From assembly GCF_014655955.1 (NCBI RefSeq), contig NZ_BNBO01000025.1:1-64000 (forward strand): a stretch of 64,000 nt of DNA. The letters run 5' to 3'. The notes under the pieces are model-generated. The model saw only the letters and a program-made list of their open reading frames with translations, was not told the DNA's origin and did not search any database. The position numbers were made by a program, and so were the translations under genes. This stretch comes from Kitasatospora indigofera. GTDB taxonomy: Bacteria; Actinomycetota; Actinomycetes; Streptomycetales; Streptomycetaceae. Shown here piece after piece: positions 43,777 to 52,807 of this stretch. Position 1 is the stretch's first letter, and every line of letters begins with the position of its first letter.

Positions 43777-43810
43777 TCGCGCTCCCGCAACAGACCCGGA
43801 ACGCCCGCCG

Positions 43811-43856
43811 GACGCCGTCGGCCCCGATCGTCGAGACGATCGGGGCCGACGGCGTC
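43811..43856. terminator. Terminator after uppP
   Basis: A perfect 21-bp stem (43811-43831 with 43836-43856) and a 4-nt CGAG loop, the longest perfect hairpin noted in the window, between convergent genes. Confidence 0.9.
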
Positions 43857-43996
43857 GGTACGGGTGCCGTTCCTGCCGGTGTGCGACGACGGCCCGACCG
43901 GAGCGGACCCCGCCAGGGCGCGGATCCCCGGTGGGGCGCGTCGCCGTACGGCCGGGCGCCGAGGACCGGACGCGGCGGGCGCCGGGCGCGGCGGTG

Positions 43997-45475
43997 CTAG
44001 CGGCCGCGCTCGCGGGCGGTCAGCCGGCCCCGGACGGCGGCGTGGACCTCGGCCTCCTCGGCCGGGTCGGCGGCGAGGCGGCGCAGCCGCTCCAGCACCC
44101 GGGCGTCCCCGGTGGTGGCGACGTGGCGGGCGGCCAGCTCGCGGGTGGCCTCCTCGCAGTCCCAGAGGCATTCGACCGCCGGGCCCTCGGGGAAGTGCCG
44201 GTCGGTGGCGGCCAGCGCCCGGGCCGCGCGACCGCGCAGCTCGGAGGAGGCGGCCTCGCCGTAGACGTGGCGCAGGGCCGGGACGGCAGCGGCGGCGGCC
44301 AGCCGCCCCGCGCCGTCGACCAGCGTGCCGAGCCCGACGCCGGACACCCCGCGGACGGAGATCCAGCGGCGCAGCGCATCGACCACGACCGGGCCGTCGG
44401 CCGGTTCGCCGGCGTCCGCCAGCAGCTGGACGGCGGCCTCGCCGAGGGCGCTGTCGGCGCCGCCGGTGGCCGGGTCGGCCCAGCGGCGGGCGTGGGCCAG
44501 TGCCTCCGGGCCGCGCATCCGGCCGAGGACCTCCAGCGCGGCCCGCACGACGCGCTCGTCGACGTCCGCGGCGGCGGCCTCGATCAGTGCGGGGACCGCC
44601 TGGTCCCGCACGTCCACCAGGTGGCGCAGGGCGGCCCGGCGGGCGCCGGGCAGCCCGGAGCGGGCGGCTTCCAGCAGCGTGTCGCGGTCCTCGGGGCGGA
44701 CCACCGCGCTGAGGCAGCGGGCGGCCGCGGCGGCCCGGCGGGCGCCGGCGTCCGGCTCGGAGGGCTCGGAGGGGTCGTAGCGGTGGAAGGCGGCGGCGCC
44801 GTCGAACGGATCACCCTCGTCGGCCCAGGCGAGCACGCCGGCCACGCTCCAGCCGGGCGTGACCCCGCCGCGGTTCAGCTGGCGCTGCCACAGGTCGAAG
44901 GGCGACTGCTCGCTCGCGGTGGCGATTCTGGGGTGGTGCGCGGCCCACAGCCGCCAGGGCCGGGGCTCGTACGCGCCGCGGACGGCGGCCCGCAGGTCGG
45001 CGTCGCCCTCGGGGCCCTCGGGGAAGCGGTCGAGGATCGCCGGGCCGAGGACCAGCAGGCCCAGGTCGTCGTCGCGCATCGCGAGCTCGTCCAGGGCCCA
45101 GGCCCAGTTGGTGCCGGTCGCGGCGTACTCGCGCAGCATCAGCAGGGCGTCCCGGCGCCCGTAGGCGGCGAGGTGGCCGAGCACGGAGAGGGCCAGGCCG
45201 GTGCGGTTGTCCTCGTGGTCGAGCAGGTCGTCCGGGGCGTGCAGGTGGTCCTCGATGCCGTCGAGCGGCGCTTCGAGCTCCATGTAGAGGCGTGCGTAGT
45301 AGAGGGAGCGGTTCTCGACCTGCCAGTCGGCGCGGGGGTCGTTGGTGACGCACTCCTCCAGGGCGGAGATCGCCTCGGTACGGTCGGCCGCCAGCGCATG
45401 GAGCTGCCCGTCACCGCGGCCTCGCTGGAGGAGGCCGAGGAGGCTGGCACTGGGCGCTATCACTGGCTCGAACAT
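43997..45475 (-). CDS. HEAT-repeat-like helical protein
   Basis: About 492 residues, cytoplasmic. The C-terminal half has repeated paired helices of the HEAT/PBS-lyase type (for example DVDERVVRAALEVLGRM, GLPGARRAALRHLVDVRD). The N-terminal half has the pattern WQVENRSLYYARLYMEL. It is probably a protein-interaction scaffold; no catalytic motif. ATG 45475 (MFEPVIAPS) is preferred; an in-frame ATG at 45535 would add 20 residues, and neither has a clear ribosome site. Confidence 0.7.
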   Translation of the reverse strand: MFEPVIAPSASLLGLLQRGRGDGQLHALAADRTEAISALEECVTNDPRADWQVENRSLYYARLYMELEAPLDGIEDHLHAPDDLLDHEDNRTGLALSVLGHLAAYGRRDALLMLREYAATGTNWAWALDELAMRDDDLGLLVLGPAILDRFPEGPEGDADLRAAVRGAYEPRPWRLWAAHHPRIATASEQSPFDLWQRQLNRGGVTPGWSVAGVLAWADEGDPFDGAAAFHRYDPSEPSEPDAGARRAAAAARCLSAVVRPEDRDTLLEAARSGLPGARRAALRHLVDVRDQAVPALIEAAAADVDERVVRAALEVLGRMRGPEALAHARRWADPATGGADSALGEAAVQLLADAGEPADGPVVVDALRRWISVRGVSGVGLGTLVDGAGRLAAAAAVPALRHVYGEAASSELRGRAARALAATDRHFPEGPAVECLWDCEEATRELAARHVATTGDARVLERLRRLAADPAEEAEVHAAVRGRLTARERGR

Positions 45476-46001
45476 GAGGTCAGCATCCGTTGCGGCGGTC
45501 GTAGTGGCAACGGGATTTCCGTCGCCGGGGGTCATTTGTCGGTCTTGCGGTGGGCGCCCGGGCGCCGGAATCACCGAAGGTTACCCCTTGTACGGGCCCC
45601 GCGCACACAGGGCGTGGGACGGCGGGGCCGGCCCTGCCCCGCGGCGGCCCGGCGGCGGCCCGGCGGCGGCGCGGAGCGGCCCGGGGCGGCCCGGGGCGGC
45701 GGTCCGTCCGGCGACGGGCGCCTGCCGGACCGCTGCCCGGGGGTACCGGGCGGGCGGCTCCCGCCGGGCGGGCGCGGCCGGACGGCCCGCGGGCGACGCT
45801 GCCTGCGGGTACGGGCCGGGCCGCCTGCGGCGACGCGCGGCCCGGCCGGCCCGGACGGCGGTCGGGCGCCTGCGGGGCCCGCCCGCTCCGGCATATGCCA
45901 GGGACATTGCCGCGAATTTGCCCAAATCCCTCACAGGGCCGGTACCGCTGTGCGACAGTCGTCTCACAACCTCACCGTCACCGACCAGGTGGGACCTTCG
46001 G
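45476..46001. other. Gap with GC-only tandem repeats
   Basis: 525 bp. 45642-45670 holds three copies of a 10-bp CGGCGGCCCG-like unit and 45680-45710 two of GGGGCGGCCC. Nearer the PAS gene (45890-45960) the sequence becomes AT-richer and should hold its promoter. Confidence 0.5.
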
Positions 46002-46364
46002 ATGAGCCTCCCCTCCCCCGCCGCCTCCGGGCCCGCCGTGGCGGCCGCCGCCGTCGGCGCCGCCGAGTGGGACCTGCTCACCGACCAGGTCCGCTGGTCC
46101 CCCGAAGCCTTCCGGCTGCTCGGCCGCGATCCGGGGCTCGGCCCGCTCAGCCTCGACCAGCTCCCGGCCCGGCTCCCCGAGCAGGACCGCCCCGCCCTCC
46201 GGCGGATGATGACCGACGCCCTGGTGCACGGGCGCACGCCGGCCGGCACCGTCCGGATCCTGTGCCCGGACGGCCACCGGGTGCTCGTGCACTGTGCGGG
46301 CGTACCGGTGGTCGACGAGGACGGGCAGGTCACGGCGCTGCGGATGCTGCTGCGAGCGGTCTGA
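46002..46364 (+). CDS. Stand-alone PAS-domain protein
   Basis: 120 residues, nearly all one PAS fold: AAEWDLLTDQVRWSPEAFRL at the start, GTVRILCPDGHRVLVHCAG and a final strand TALRMLLRAV. No output domain is attached, so it may sense a ligand and act on a partner protein. ATG 46002 has only a weak GTGGGA site. Confidence 0.75.
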   Translation: MSLPSPAASGPAVAAAAVGAAEWDLLTDQVRWSPEAFRLLGRDPGLGPLSLDQLPARLPEQDRPALRRMMTDALVHGRTPAGTVRILCPDGHRVLVHCAGVPVVDEDGQVTALRMLLRAV

Positions 46365-46559
46365 GGCCCCTGCGGCCACCGCCCGTTCCCGCGACCGGCC
46401 GGACCGCAGCGACCTGACCGGCCGACCGGACCGGCCTCGGGAGACCCGCCGCGACTACCGGCCGACCCGGGCCACCCGCCGGGATCGGACTTCGGGATCG
46501 GACCGTCGGGATCCGGCCACCGCGGGCGCCCGCCCCGGGCCGGGGCGGACCGGCCGCGC

Positions 46560-48041
46560 TCAGGCCAGCCGGGGCCGCTGCTTCGCGTCCGCCACCCGCA
46601 GCTCCTGGCGCAGCTCGTCGCGCAGCTCGTCCACCTCCGGCAGGCCCTGGTAGCGGCCGGTCAGCCGGTACATCTCGCGCAGCCGGTCCCAGGTGCGGTG
46701 CGAAGAGGTCTGGCCGATCGAGGCCATCGCCATCTTGGCCTGCACATGGGCCTCGTCCGGCTCGCCGGAGAGCCAGTGGACGGAGGCCAGGGTGATCCGG
46801 TCCAGCAGCGCCGAGCGCTCCCGGCCGTTGCGCGAGCGCAGGTCGATCGCCAGCTTGGCGTGCCGGACGGCCAGCGGCGCCGCGCTCGGGTCGTGCTCGG
46901 CGAGGGTCCGGTAGACCAGCGCCTGCATGCCGTGCAGCTCGGCCTCGTTGAACAACTGCATCCAGGACGGCAGGGCCTCGCCGTTGTCCCGGACGAAGAG
47001 GTCCTCGGCCTCGCCCAGCACCCGCCGGGTCGCCTGCGAGCGGCCCAGCGCGGCCTGCGCCCAGGCCTCCACGGTGTGCAGCATCGCCTGCGTCCTGGGC
47101 AGCGTCTCGCCGCCGCCGCTGGCGTTGGCGGCCTGCATCAGGTCGAGCGCGTCGTCGGCCCGGCCGAGGTGCATCATCTGCCGGGCGGCCCGGGAGATGG
47201 CCTCGCCGGCCCGGGGGCGGTCCTCCGCCTCCTTGGCCGCCTGGGCGGCGATCACGAAGTACTTCTGCGCGGTCGGCTCCAGGCCGACGTCGTGCGACAT
47301 CCAGCCCGCCAGCACCGCGAGGTTGGCCGCGACGATCCACAGCCGGCGGTCCAGCGCCGGGGCGTGGCGGTGCGTCAGCAGCCCGCCGACCTCGTTCAGC
47401 TGGCCGACCACGGCCTTGCGCTGCAGGCCGCCGCCGCGCGAGGCGTCCCAGGCGCGGAACACCTCCACCGAGCGCTCCAGCGCCTCCACCTCGTCGAAGC
47501 CGACCTGGCCGGACTCGTACACGTCCACGACGGGCCGCGCGCCCGCCTGGGTGACCACCTGCCTGGGCCCCGGCCGGCCGGCCGCGTACGCGACCGCCTC
47601 CCCCGTGAGCCAGCCCTGGAGGGAGTCGGCGACGACCGCTCCCGCCGTGAGTGCGGCGCCCGCACCCACCAATCCGCGTCGGTTGAGCATGAGGTCCATT
47701 CCCGTGAACTCGGTAAGGACCGCGGCCGTTCGATCCGGCTCCCAGGGTTCTGCCGACTGCGCTGTCGTGGACCTGGAGGGCCGGTGTCGTTCCAGACCGA
47801 GGTCCTCAGTGGTGACGACACGGCCGAGCCGCTCGGTGAACACGGCTGCCAGCACCCGCGGCACCGGATCGCGGGGGATCTCCCCCTGCTCGATCCAGCG
47901 GCGCACCCGCGAGGTGTCGGTGGACAGTTGCTGCTGTCCCATCGCCGCACCCCGCCGGTTCACCAGCCGCGCCAGCTCGCCCTTGGACCATCCGGTCAGG
48001 GCGAAGAGGTCGGCCAGTCGTGTGTTGGGTTCCCTGCTCAC
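46560..48041 (-). CDS. nsdA: NsdA-family regulator
   Basis: 493 residues. The N-terminus (LADLFALTGWSKGELARLV; DTSRVRRWIEQGEIPRDPVP) is a helix-turn-helix-like segment shared with NsdA, the streptomycete negative regulator of sporulation and antibiotic production; the remainder is TPR-like helical repeats. A TAT-like or hydrophobic patch (MLNRRGLVGAGAALTAGAVV) lies near residue 118. GTG 48041 has GGGGG at 8 nt. Whether it is the NsdA orthologue or a paralogue cannot be settled here. Confidence 0.75.
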   Translation of the reverse strand: MSREPNTRLADLFALTGWSKGELARLVNRRGAAMGQQQLSTDTSRVRRWIEQGEIPRDPVPRVLAAVFTERLGRVVTTEDLGLERHRPSRSTTAQSAEPWEPDRTAAVLTEFTGMDLMLNRRGLVGAGAALTAGAVVADSLQGWLTGEAVAYAAGRPGPRQVVTQAGARPVVDVYESGQVGFDEVEALERSVEVFRAWDASRGGGLQRKAVVGQLNEVGGLLTHRHAPALDRRLWIVAANLAVLAGWMSHDVGLEPTAQKYFVIAAQAAKEAEDRPRAGEAISRAARQMMHLGRADDALDLMQAANASGGGETLPRTQAMLHTVEAWAQAALGRSQATRRVLGEAEDLFVRDNGEALPSWMQLFNEAELHGMQALVYRTLAEHDPSAAPLAVRHAKLAIDLRSRNGRERSALLDRITLASVHWLSGEPDEAHVQAKMAMASIGQTSSHRTWDRLREMYRLTGRYQGLPEVDELRDELRQELRVADAKQRPRLA

Positions 48042-48071
48042 GTGAAGCCCCCAGGTTCCTCGGCTGGTTCG

Positions 48072-48122
48072 ACCCTAGTGCGGTGTCATGTGCCAAGCGA
48101 GCATTCGCCAGGCTTCGCCAGG
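48072..48122 (-). promoter_or_regulatory. Promoter region of the NsdA-like gene with 10-bp phased repeats
   Basis: TAGGGT (minus strand, 48072-48077) lies about 30 bp before the GTG. Direct repeats TTCGCCAGG at 48104 and 48114, with a partial third, lie near and upstream of the -35 position, one helical turn apart. The remaining 48123-48515 gap shows no gene. Confidence 0.4.
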
Positions 48123-48515
48123 GTCCGCCACATGGTGTGCCAGTGGCATCTCGGTGTGATGTAGAGGTGCGCCACCCCGCCCTCGGGGTCGGGGGCGCCG
48201 CCGGCAGGCCAGGGGCGCTCCCCCGACCACTCCGGCGGCGCCCCCGGGACCTCTCCCGAGGGGGTGGCGCGGCCGGGTGGCGCGGGGGCGCCGGGCACGG
48301 CAGCGGCAGTCGGACCGACCACGTTTCCCCAGGACGCGGACGGACCCCCGGCGGCCGTCCGGAAGGGTCCAGGCCCTCCGTCCGTGCCCGGCGCCCGCGC
48401 TCCAGACGACCGCACCGAGCGGGGCAGGCGACGCACCAGGAAGCGCACCGCCAGCCCTCCCCCGCGAGAGCGGGGGCCAGCCCGCCGACGGCAAGGAAGG
48501 GATCACCCACCCCTC

Positions 48516-49721
48516 ATGTACTCCTCAGCGACCTCGCCCGCCCCGACCGCCACCCGCCCCGCGCTGCGTCCCCCCACCGCGGCCGGCACCCGTCCCGGCC
48601 CGAAGCCGGTGCCGCAGAGCCGCCCCGCGGCCGCCCGCGGCACCGACGGCCGCTCCACGGACGCCCGGGGGCAGGCCGGCCGGACGGCTCTGGGCCTGCG
48701 CGCCCCCGACTCCGCCCTGAACGGCGGGGTCCCGCGGCAGGCCCCCGTCCGGCCGGGCGAGCGGATGCTGCGCGGCCGGCCGGTCCAGCCCCTGGTCGCC
48801 GAGCGGATCGACCCGGCCGCCCTGCAGACCCCGGCGGTCCGGGCCGCGCTGGCCAACATCGCGCGGATATGTCCCGCGTTCACCCCGCGGCAGGTCCTGC
48901 GCGAGGGCAGCCGCCACATCCTGGTGGCGGGCACCATCGGACGCGCTCCGGTGGTGGCCAAGTGCCTGGCCCCGCAGGCCGTCCGGGGTGACCAGTTCGA
49001 CCAGCTGGTGGCGGACTTCCACCACGAGGTCGCGGTCTACCGGGCGTTCGTCCGGCACCGCCCGCCGGTCCGGCTGCCGCGGCTGGTGGCCGCCGACCAC
49101 GACCGGTGCGTGCTGGTCGTGGAGCGGGTGCCGGGCCGGCCCGCGGCCCGCGAGCGGCACCCGGTCAACGCGCCCACGCCGGGCGAGATCCGGGCGATCC
49201 TCGGCGCGGTCCGCACCCTCAACCTGTGGCGGCCGCCGACCGACGTCTTCCACACGCCGCTGGACTACCAGATGGAGATCGCCCGCTTCCACTCCGTCGG
49301 CCAGCTGACCGACCGGGACGCCGGGGACCTCCGCGGGCTGCTGCACGGTCTCAGCCACACCCCGCTGCAGCTCTGCCACGGCGACGCGCTGCTCAGCAAC
49401 ATGCTGCTGGCGCCGTCCGGCCCGGTGCTGGTCGACTGGGAGCAGGCCGGCTGGTACCTGCCCGGCTACGACCTCGCGGTGCTGTGGAGCGTGCTGTCCG
49501 GGGACACCGCGGCGCGGCGTCAGATCAGCCAGCTCGCGCAGTCCGGCGGGACCCTCGCCCGGGACGCGTTCCTGGTCAACCTGGTGCTGGTGCTGATGCG
49601 GGAGATCAGGCTCTACGACGTGCCGGGCGCCGGCGAGGAGCAGCGGATCATGATCCGCCGGCTGTACGACGACGCCGCGCTGGCCCGCCGGGCCGTCCGC
49701 GCCGCGGTGGGGACCCGCTGA
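48516..49721 (+). CDS. APH-fold phosphotransferase-like protein
   Basis: 401 residues. After about 110 disordered Pro/Arg-rich residues comes an aminoglycoside-phosphotransferase fold: Brenner motif CHGDALLSNMLL, DWEQAG for metal binding, and PGYDLAVLW. Such proteins phosphorylate small molecules (sugars, choline, antibiotics); the substrate is not evident. ATG 48516 has no close ribosome site, so the true start could be downstream within the disordered part. Divergent from the NsdA-like gene. Confidence 0.78.
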   Translation: MYSSATSPAPTATRPALRPPTAAGTRPGPKPVPQSRPAAARGTDGRSTDARGQAGRTALGLRAPDSALNGGVPRQAPVRPGERMLRGRPVQPLVAERIDPAALQTPAVRAALANIARICPAFTPRQVLREGSRHILVAGTIGRAPVVAKCLAPQAVRGDQFDQLVADFHHEVAVYRAFVRHRPPVRLPRLVAADHDRCVLVVERVPGRPAARERHPVNAPTPGEIRAILGAVRTLNLWRPPTDVFHTPLDYQMEIARFHSVGQLTDRDAGDLRGLLHGLSHTPLQLCHGDALLSNMLLAPSGPVLVDWEQAGWYLPGYDLAVLWSVLSGDTAARRQISQLAQSGGTLARDAFLVNLVLVLMREIRLYDVPGAGEEQRIMIRRLYDDAALARRAVRAAVGTR

Positions 49722-49879
49722 CCGCGGGCGGACCGGCCAAGCGCCGGACACCGGCGGACCCGTACCCGCGGGCCGGAGCGACGGGCGGAGCACCGGGCAG
49801 GCCGTCGCCGTGGCGGCCGCCGGGCCGGTCCGCACCGGGCGGGCCCTCGTCGGGCCGCCCGCCGCCCGGCCGGCCGTGC

Positions 49880-51070
49880 TCAGGCCCGGGCCGGGCCGCG
49901 GTCCAGGGCGGACCGGCCGGCAGCGTCGAGCACCGCCTCGTCGGGGGCGAAGTGCACCCGCCCGCTGAGCACGTCGCGCAGGTAGCGCTCCAGCGGGTGA
50001 CGCCGGCTCAGACCCGGGTTGCCGGTGAGCGAGACGGCCTGCTGGACCGCCGAGATCGCCGCGCGGGAGGCCAGCAGCTGGGCCGGCCCGGTCCGGGCCA
50101 CGGCGTCCGGCTCGGCGAGGTCGACGCGCGGGGCGAGGCCGCCCACCAGCTCCTCCGCGCCGATCAGCAGCGCCTCTATCTCGCCCAGCGCCGCGCGGTA
50201 GCGCGGCAGCGCGGCCAGCGGCTCGGTGAGATTGGCCGGAGTGCGCTGGTTGAGGAACCGCACCAGCCAGTCCTGGGCGGCGCGCGCCACTCCCAGGTAC
50301 ACCGCCGCGAGCGCCAGGTCGTGCCAGGCCCGGGTGAGGGCCGCCTCGGCGCCGGCGGCCGGATTCTCCCGGCCGCCGAGGCCGAGCGCGAGGTCGGTGG
50401 GCACCCGGACGCCGTCCAGCAGGACGTCGTGGCTGGCGCTGGCCCGTAGGCCGAGCTGGTCCCAGGTCGGGTCCACCTCGATGCCGGCGCTGTCGCCGCG
50501 GACCAGGAAGGTGCCGATCCGGGGCACCGGCTCGTCGGTGCGGGCCGTCACGGCCATCCAGGCGAGCGCCTCGGCGCCGGTGCAGTAGGTCTTGCGGCCG
50601 GTGATCAGCCAGCCGTCGCCGTCCCGCCGGGCGACGGTCGCCGGCAGCCCGGCCGGGTGCCCGGGCTCCGCTCTCAGGGTGTTCACCAGCGCCGGGCCGC
50701 GACGGGATTCGGTCAGCAGCCGCCGGTAGCCGGCCGCCGGCCAGCCTCCGCTGCGGGCCTGTTCGGCGTGCTGGAGCAGGGTGAACGCGGTGACCACCGC
50801 CACCGAGGCGTCGCCACGCCCGAGTTGGGCCAGCACCCGGACGATTTCGGCCAAGCTTCCGCCGGGGCCGCCGAACCGCCGGCCGACCGTCAGGGTGAGC
50901 AGCCCGGCCTCGTGAACCGCCTCGATGCCCTGGTAGGGGAAGGTCGCGTCCCGGTCGTGCTCCTCGGCCCGGGCGGCCAGCAGGTCGACGACCCGGGGCA
51001 GCCGGGCGAAGGCCTCGGCCACCGGGGAGGGCCCGTCGGCGGGTGACTGGTCGGCGGTCGTGGTGGTCAT
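49880..51070 (-). CDS. Acyl-CoA-dehydrogenase-fold flavoenzyme, SfnB/DszC-like
   Basis: 396 residues with ACAD fold elements (GGSLAEIVRVLAQLGRGDAS; WLITGRKTYCTGA; LRASASHDVLLDGVRVP). The pattern fits the SfnB/DszC branch, flavin-dependent monooxygenases or oxidoreductases of sulfur acquisition, rather than true acyl-CoA dehydrogenases. GGAGG lies 8 nt before ATG 51070. A Cys-containing leader peptide 180 bp upstream supports a role in sulfur supply. Confidence 0.82.
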   Translation of the reverse strand: MTTTTADQSPADGPSPVAEAFARLPRVVDLLAARAEEHDRDATFPYQGIEAVHEAGLLTLTVGRRFGGPGGSLAEIVRVLAQLGRGDASVAVVTAFTLLQHAEQARSGGWPAAGYRRLLTESRRGPALVNTLRAEPGHPAGLPATVARRDGDGWLITGRKTYCTGAEALAWMAVTARTDEPVPRIGTFLVRGDSAGIEVDPTWDQLGLRASASHDVLLDGVRVPTDLALGLGGRENPAAGAEAALTRAWHDLALAAVYLGVARAAQDWLVRFLNQRTPANLTEPLAALPRYRAALGEIEALLIGAEELVGGLAPRVDLAEPDAVARTGPAQLLASRAAISAVQQAVSLTGNPGLSRRHPLERYLRDVLSGRVHFAPDEAVLDAAGRSALDRGPARA

Positions 51071-51231
51071 GATGGGGTGCCTCCGGGCGGCAGCGTGGCT
51101 CGGCAGAATGCGGGCGGCACGCTCTACGCGCGTGCGGGAACCGGATGCGGCGGCCCGGGACGGCCTCGGCACGAGGATCCCCGGAAGGTCAGGGCCGACT
51201 GGTCGATTCCAGCCGGTCTTGAGCCGCCGAC

Positions 51232-51247
51232 GGGGGACGAATCCCCC
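51232..51247 (-). terminator. Small hairpin at the leader-peptide stop codon
   Basis: GGGGGA-TTCG-TCCCCC on the minus strand begins at the leader stop. The tetraloop hairpin could act in attenuation of the downstream flavoenzyme gene. Confidence 0.5.
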
Positions 51248-51331
51248 TCATCTGCCCGGACACGCCGCGCTGGCGGTTCGCCGCAGGTCGAGATGCCTGC
51301 GACGGGTCAGCAGCAGGGGACGGCACGACAT
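51248..51331 (-). CDS. RRHLDL-type leader peptide
   Basis: 27 residues ending RRRHLDLRRTASAACPGR. The core RRHLDLxRxAS-xxC is that of short streptomycete ORFs annotated as putative leader peptides before sulfur-metabolism genes. ATG 51331; no strong ribosome site. It lies 177 bp before the SfnB-like gene on the same strand, with a hairpin at its stop. It is taken as a cis-acting attenuator; the remaining 51071-51231 stretch has no other ORF. Confidence 0.75.
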   Translation of the reverse strand: MSCRPLLLTRRRHLDLRRTASAACPGR

Positions 51332-51411
51332 GTTCGCGACTGTACGAAGCGATGATCGAAACCGTCAAGCACACCCCGGCCCACCGGCCGGCGCGGAGGC
51401 GTCCCGCGCGG

Positions 51412-51906
51412 TCAGCCCTGCTGGAACATGTCGGCGGGCAGCGGCTTGAGCAACTGGTAGAGATCGTCCGAAATCGGCCGGTCCCAGGAGGCGATGGTGA
51501 CCTGCACGCCGTCGCTGCGCCCGAACTGCGAGCAGAACACCCGCTCCTCGCTGACCTTGACCTTCTTCACGATCAGCAGGTCGTCCCCGAGCATCACCGG
51601 GAAGTCCTCGGCCGAGACGAAATCCACCGGCTCGTTGTTCTCCAGGGCCGCGAGCAACTGGCGGACCTCGAAGGGCACGCTGTCCCCGGTGTCGCGGGCC
51701 GGCGAGTTCTCCGGCAAATTCCCGATGAACATTGCGGGGCCCCGGCCGCCGAACAGGTCGTAGCGAAGGAAGATCCCCTGGCAGGAGCCGTCGGGGCCGG
51801 CCATCATGGCGGCGCCGAAATCACCGGGCCAGTCGCCCGGATCCATCGCGAGCACGTCGAAGTCCGGGCCTGCGGGCTGGCCGGAGCGACGGCGGAGAAA
51901 AGACAT
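51412..51906 (-). CDS. Conserved streptomycete hypothetical protein
   Basis: 164 residues, cytoplasmic, no recognised domain. It opens with MSFLRRRSGQPAGPDFDVLAM and has a balanced amino-acid make-up with acidic C-terminal half (NNEPVDFVSAEDF), which supports real coding. ATG 51906 lies 6 nt after a TACGAT box and has no ribosome site, so it is probably leaderless. Confidence 0.8.
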   Translation of the reverse strand: MSFLRRRSGQPAGPDFDVLAMDPGDWPGDFGAAMMAGPDGSCQGIFLRYDLFGGRGPAMFIGNLPENSPARDTGDSVPFEVRQLLAALENNEPVDFVSAEDFPVMLGDDLLIVKKVKVSEERVFCSQFGRSDGVQVTIASWDRPISDDLYQLLKPLPADMFQQG

Positions 51907-51912
51907 GGCAAC

Positions 51913-51918
51913 ATCGTA
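51913..51918 (-). promoter_or_regulatory. -10 box of the hypothetical gene
   Basis: TACGAT on the minus strand, 6 nt before ATG 51906. Confidence 0.45.
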
Positions 51919-51987
51919 CGTGCCCGGCACACCACGTTCACGAGGTGGGTCGGACAGCATGTGGAGATCCACGCTCAGAGACCAATG

Positions 51988-52017
51988 TTGACTCTGAGCA
52001 ACCGTCCGGGCTACGTT
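51988..52017 (+). promoter_or_regulatory. Strong vegetative-type promoter
   Basis: TTGACT, an 18-nt spacer and TACGTT. The -35 overlaps an inverted repeat (GCTCAGAG 51973-51980, CTCTGAGC 51992-51999). It reads right into a region without a recognised gene. Confidence 0.6.
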
Positions 52018-52807
52018 CGGTTCAGCACGACAGCCGTTCTGGGTTCCATCCTCCGGGGGGCGGCATGTCGCCACGCGACCCCACACGCGTATCCCTCACT
52101 GTGCACACCGTCGTGCCGAACAGCAGAGCATCCAGCTTCGCCGGTCGCCGCACACACCAGCTGCACTCACAAGCCAACAGCTCGAACAACACACGAACCA
52201 GGTTCGCGGGGCCCAGGCCCGTCGCACTCGCGGATCTGCCCGGGACTCCGCCGCGTGGGGGCGTGCGGGCCCCGGGCAAACCGGAGCCGTACTTCCGAGT
52301 AGCTCTCGGATGTCCGGTTCCATCCTCCCAGCGACTGCCGACCCTTAGCGGGGTCGGGACCGGCCGACGCACCTTGGTGTGATGGGGATTCATCGGGAGG
52401 AGCCCGGCGTCGCCGCCGGGGAGCACAGCAGGCGCCGTGTCTGGCCGCGTGGGGGCGGTGGGCACGGCGTCTGCCTGCTCTCACTCTGAATCGACTTTGT
52501 CGAACAGTCAACGGAAAATATGACGTGTCGGCATCAACCGGGCCGCAGCTCGGTCACGGCCCCGTTCCGGCGCCGTTCTCCGCCAGTTTTGGGAGATTTT
52601 GCGACGTGTTCGCGCGCCGCGCCGAGCGGGACGGCCGGACCGGAGCGGTCCGTTCCGGGGCAGCCGGCGGGCGACGGCCCTTCCGGAACCGGCCGCTCCG
52701 GCGGTTCGCGCCACCCGGCCGGCCTGGGCCCCTGGCGCCTCCCGGGACCCCTCGCGCCGCGGAGCCCCGGCCTTCGAGCGGCCGGGGCCCAGGTGGGGGG
52801 CGGGGCC
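52018..52807 (+). other. Unassigned region downstream of a strong promoter
   Basis: 790 bp with noticeably lower GC than the window average up to about 52530. The 13-mer GGTTCCATCCTCC occurs twice (near 52041 and 52316). It may encode a small RNA or the small ORF listed at 52065; neither can be proven here. Confidence 0.4.
52065..52382 (+). CDS. Candidate small basic protein
   Basis: 105 codons starting MSPRDPTRVSLTVHTVVPNS, with a GGGGGG stretch 5-10 nt before the ATG and a strong promoter 48 bp upstream. It is rich in Ser, Thr, Asn and Arg, unlike the usual GC-artefact frames, but no domain is recognised and the frame may be chance. Confidence 0.3.
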   Translation: MSPRDPTRVSLTVHTVVPNSRASSFAGRRTHQLHSQANSSNNTRTRFAGPRPVALADLPGTPPRGGVRAPGKPEPYFRVALGCPVPSSQRLPTLSGVGTGRRTLV

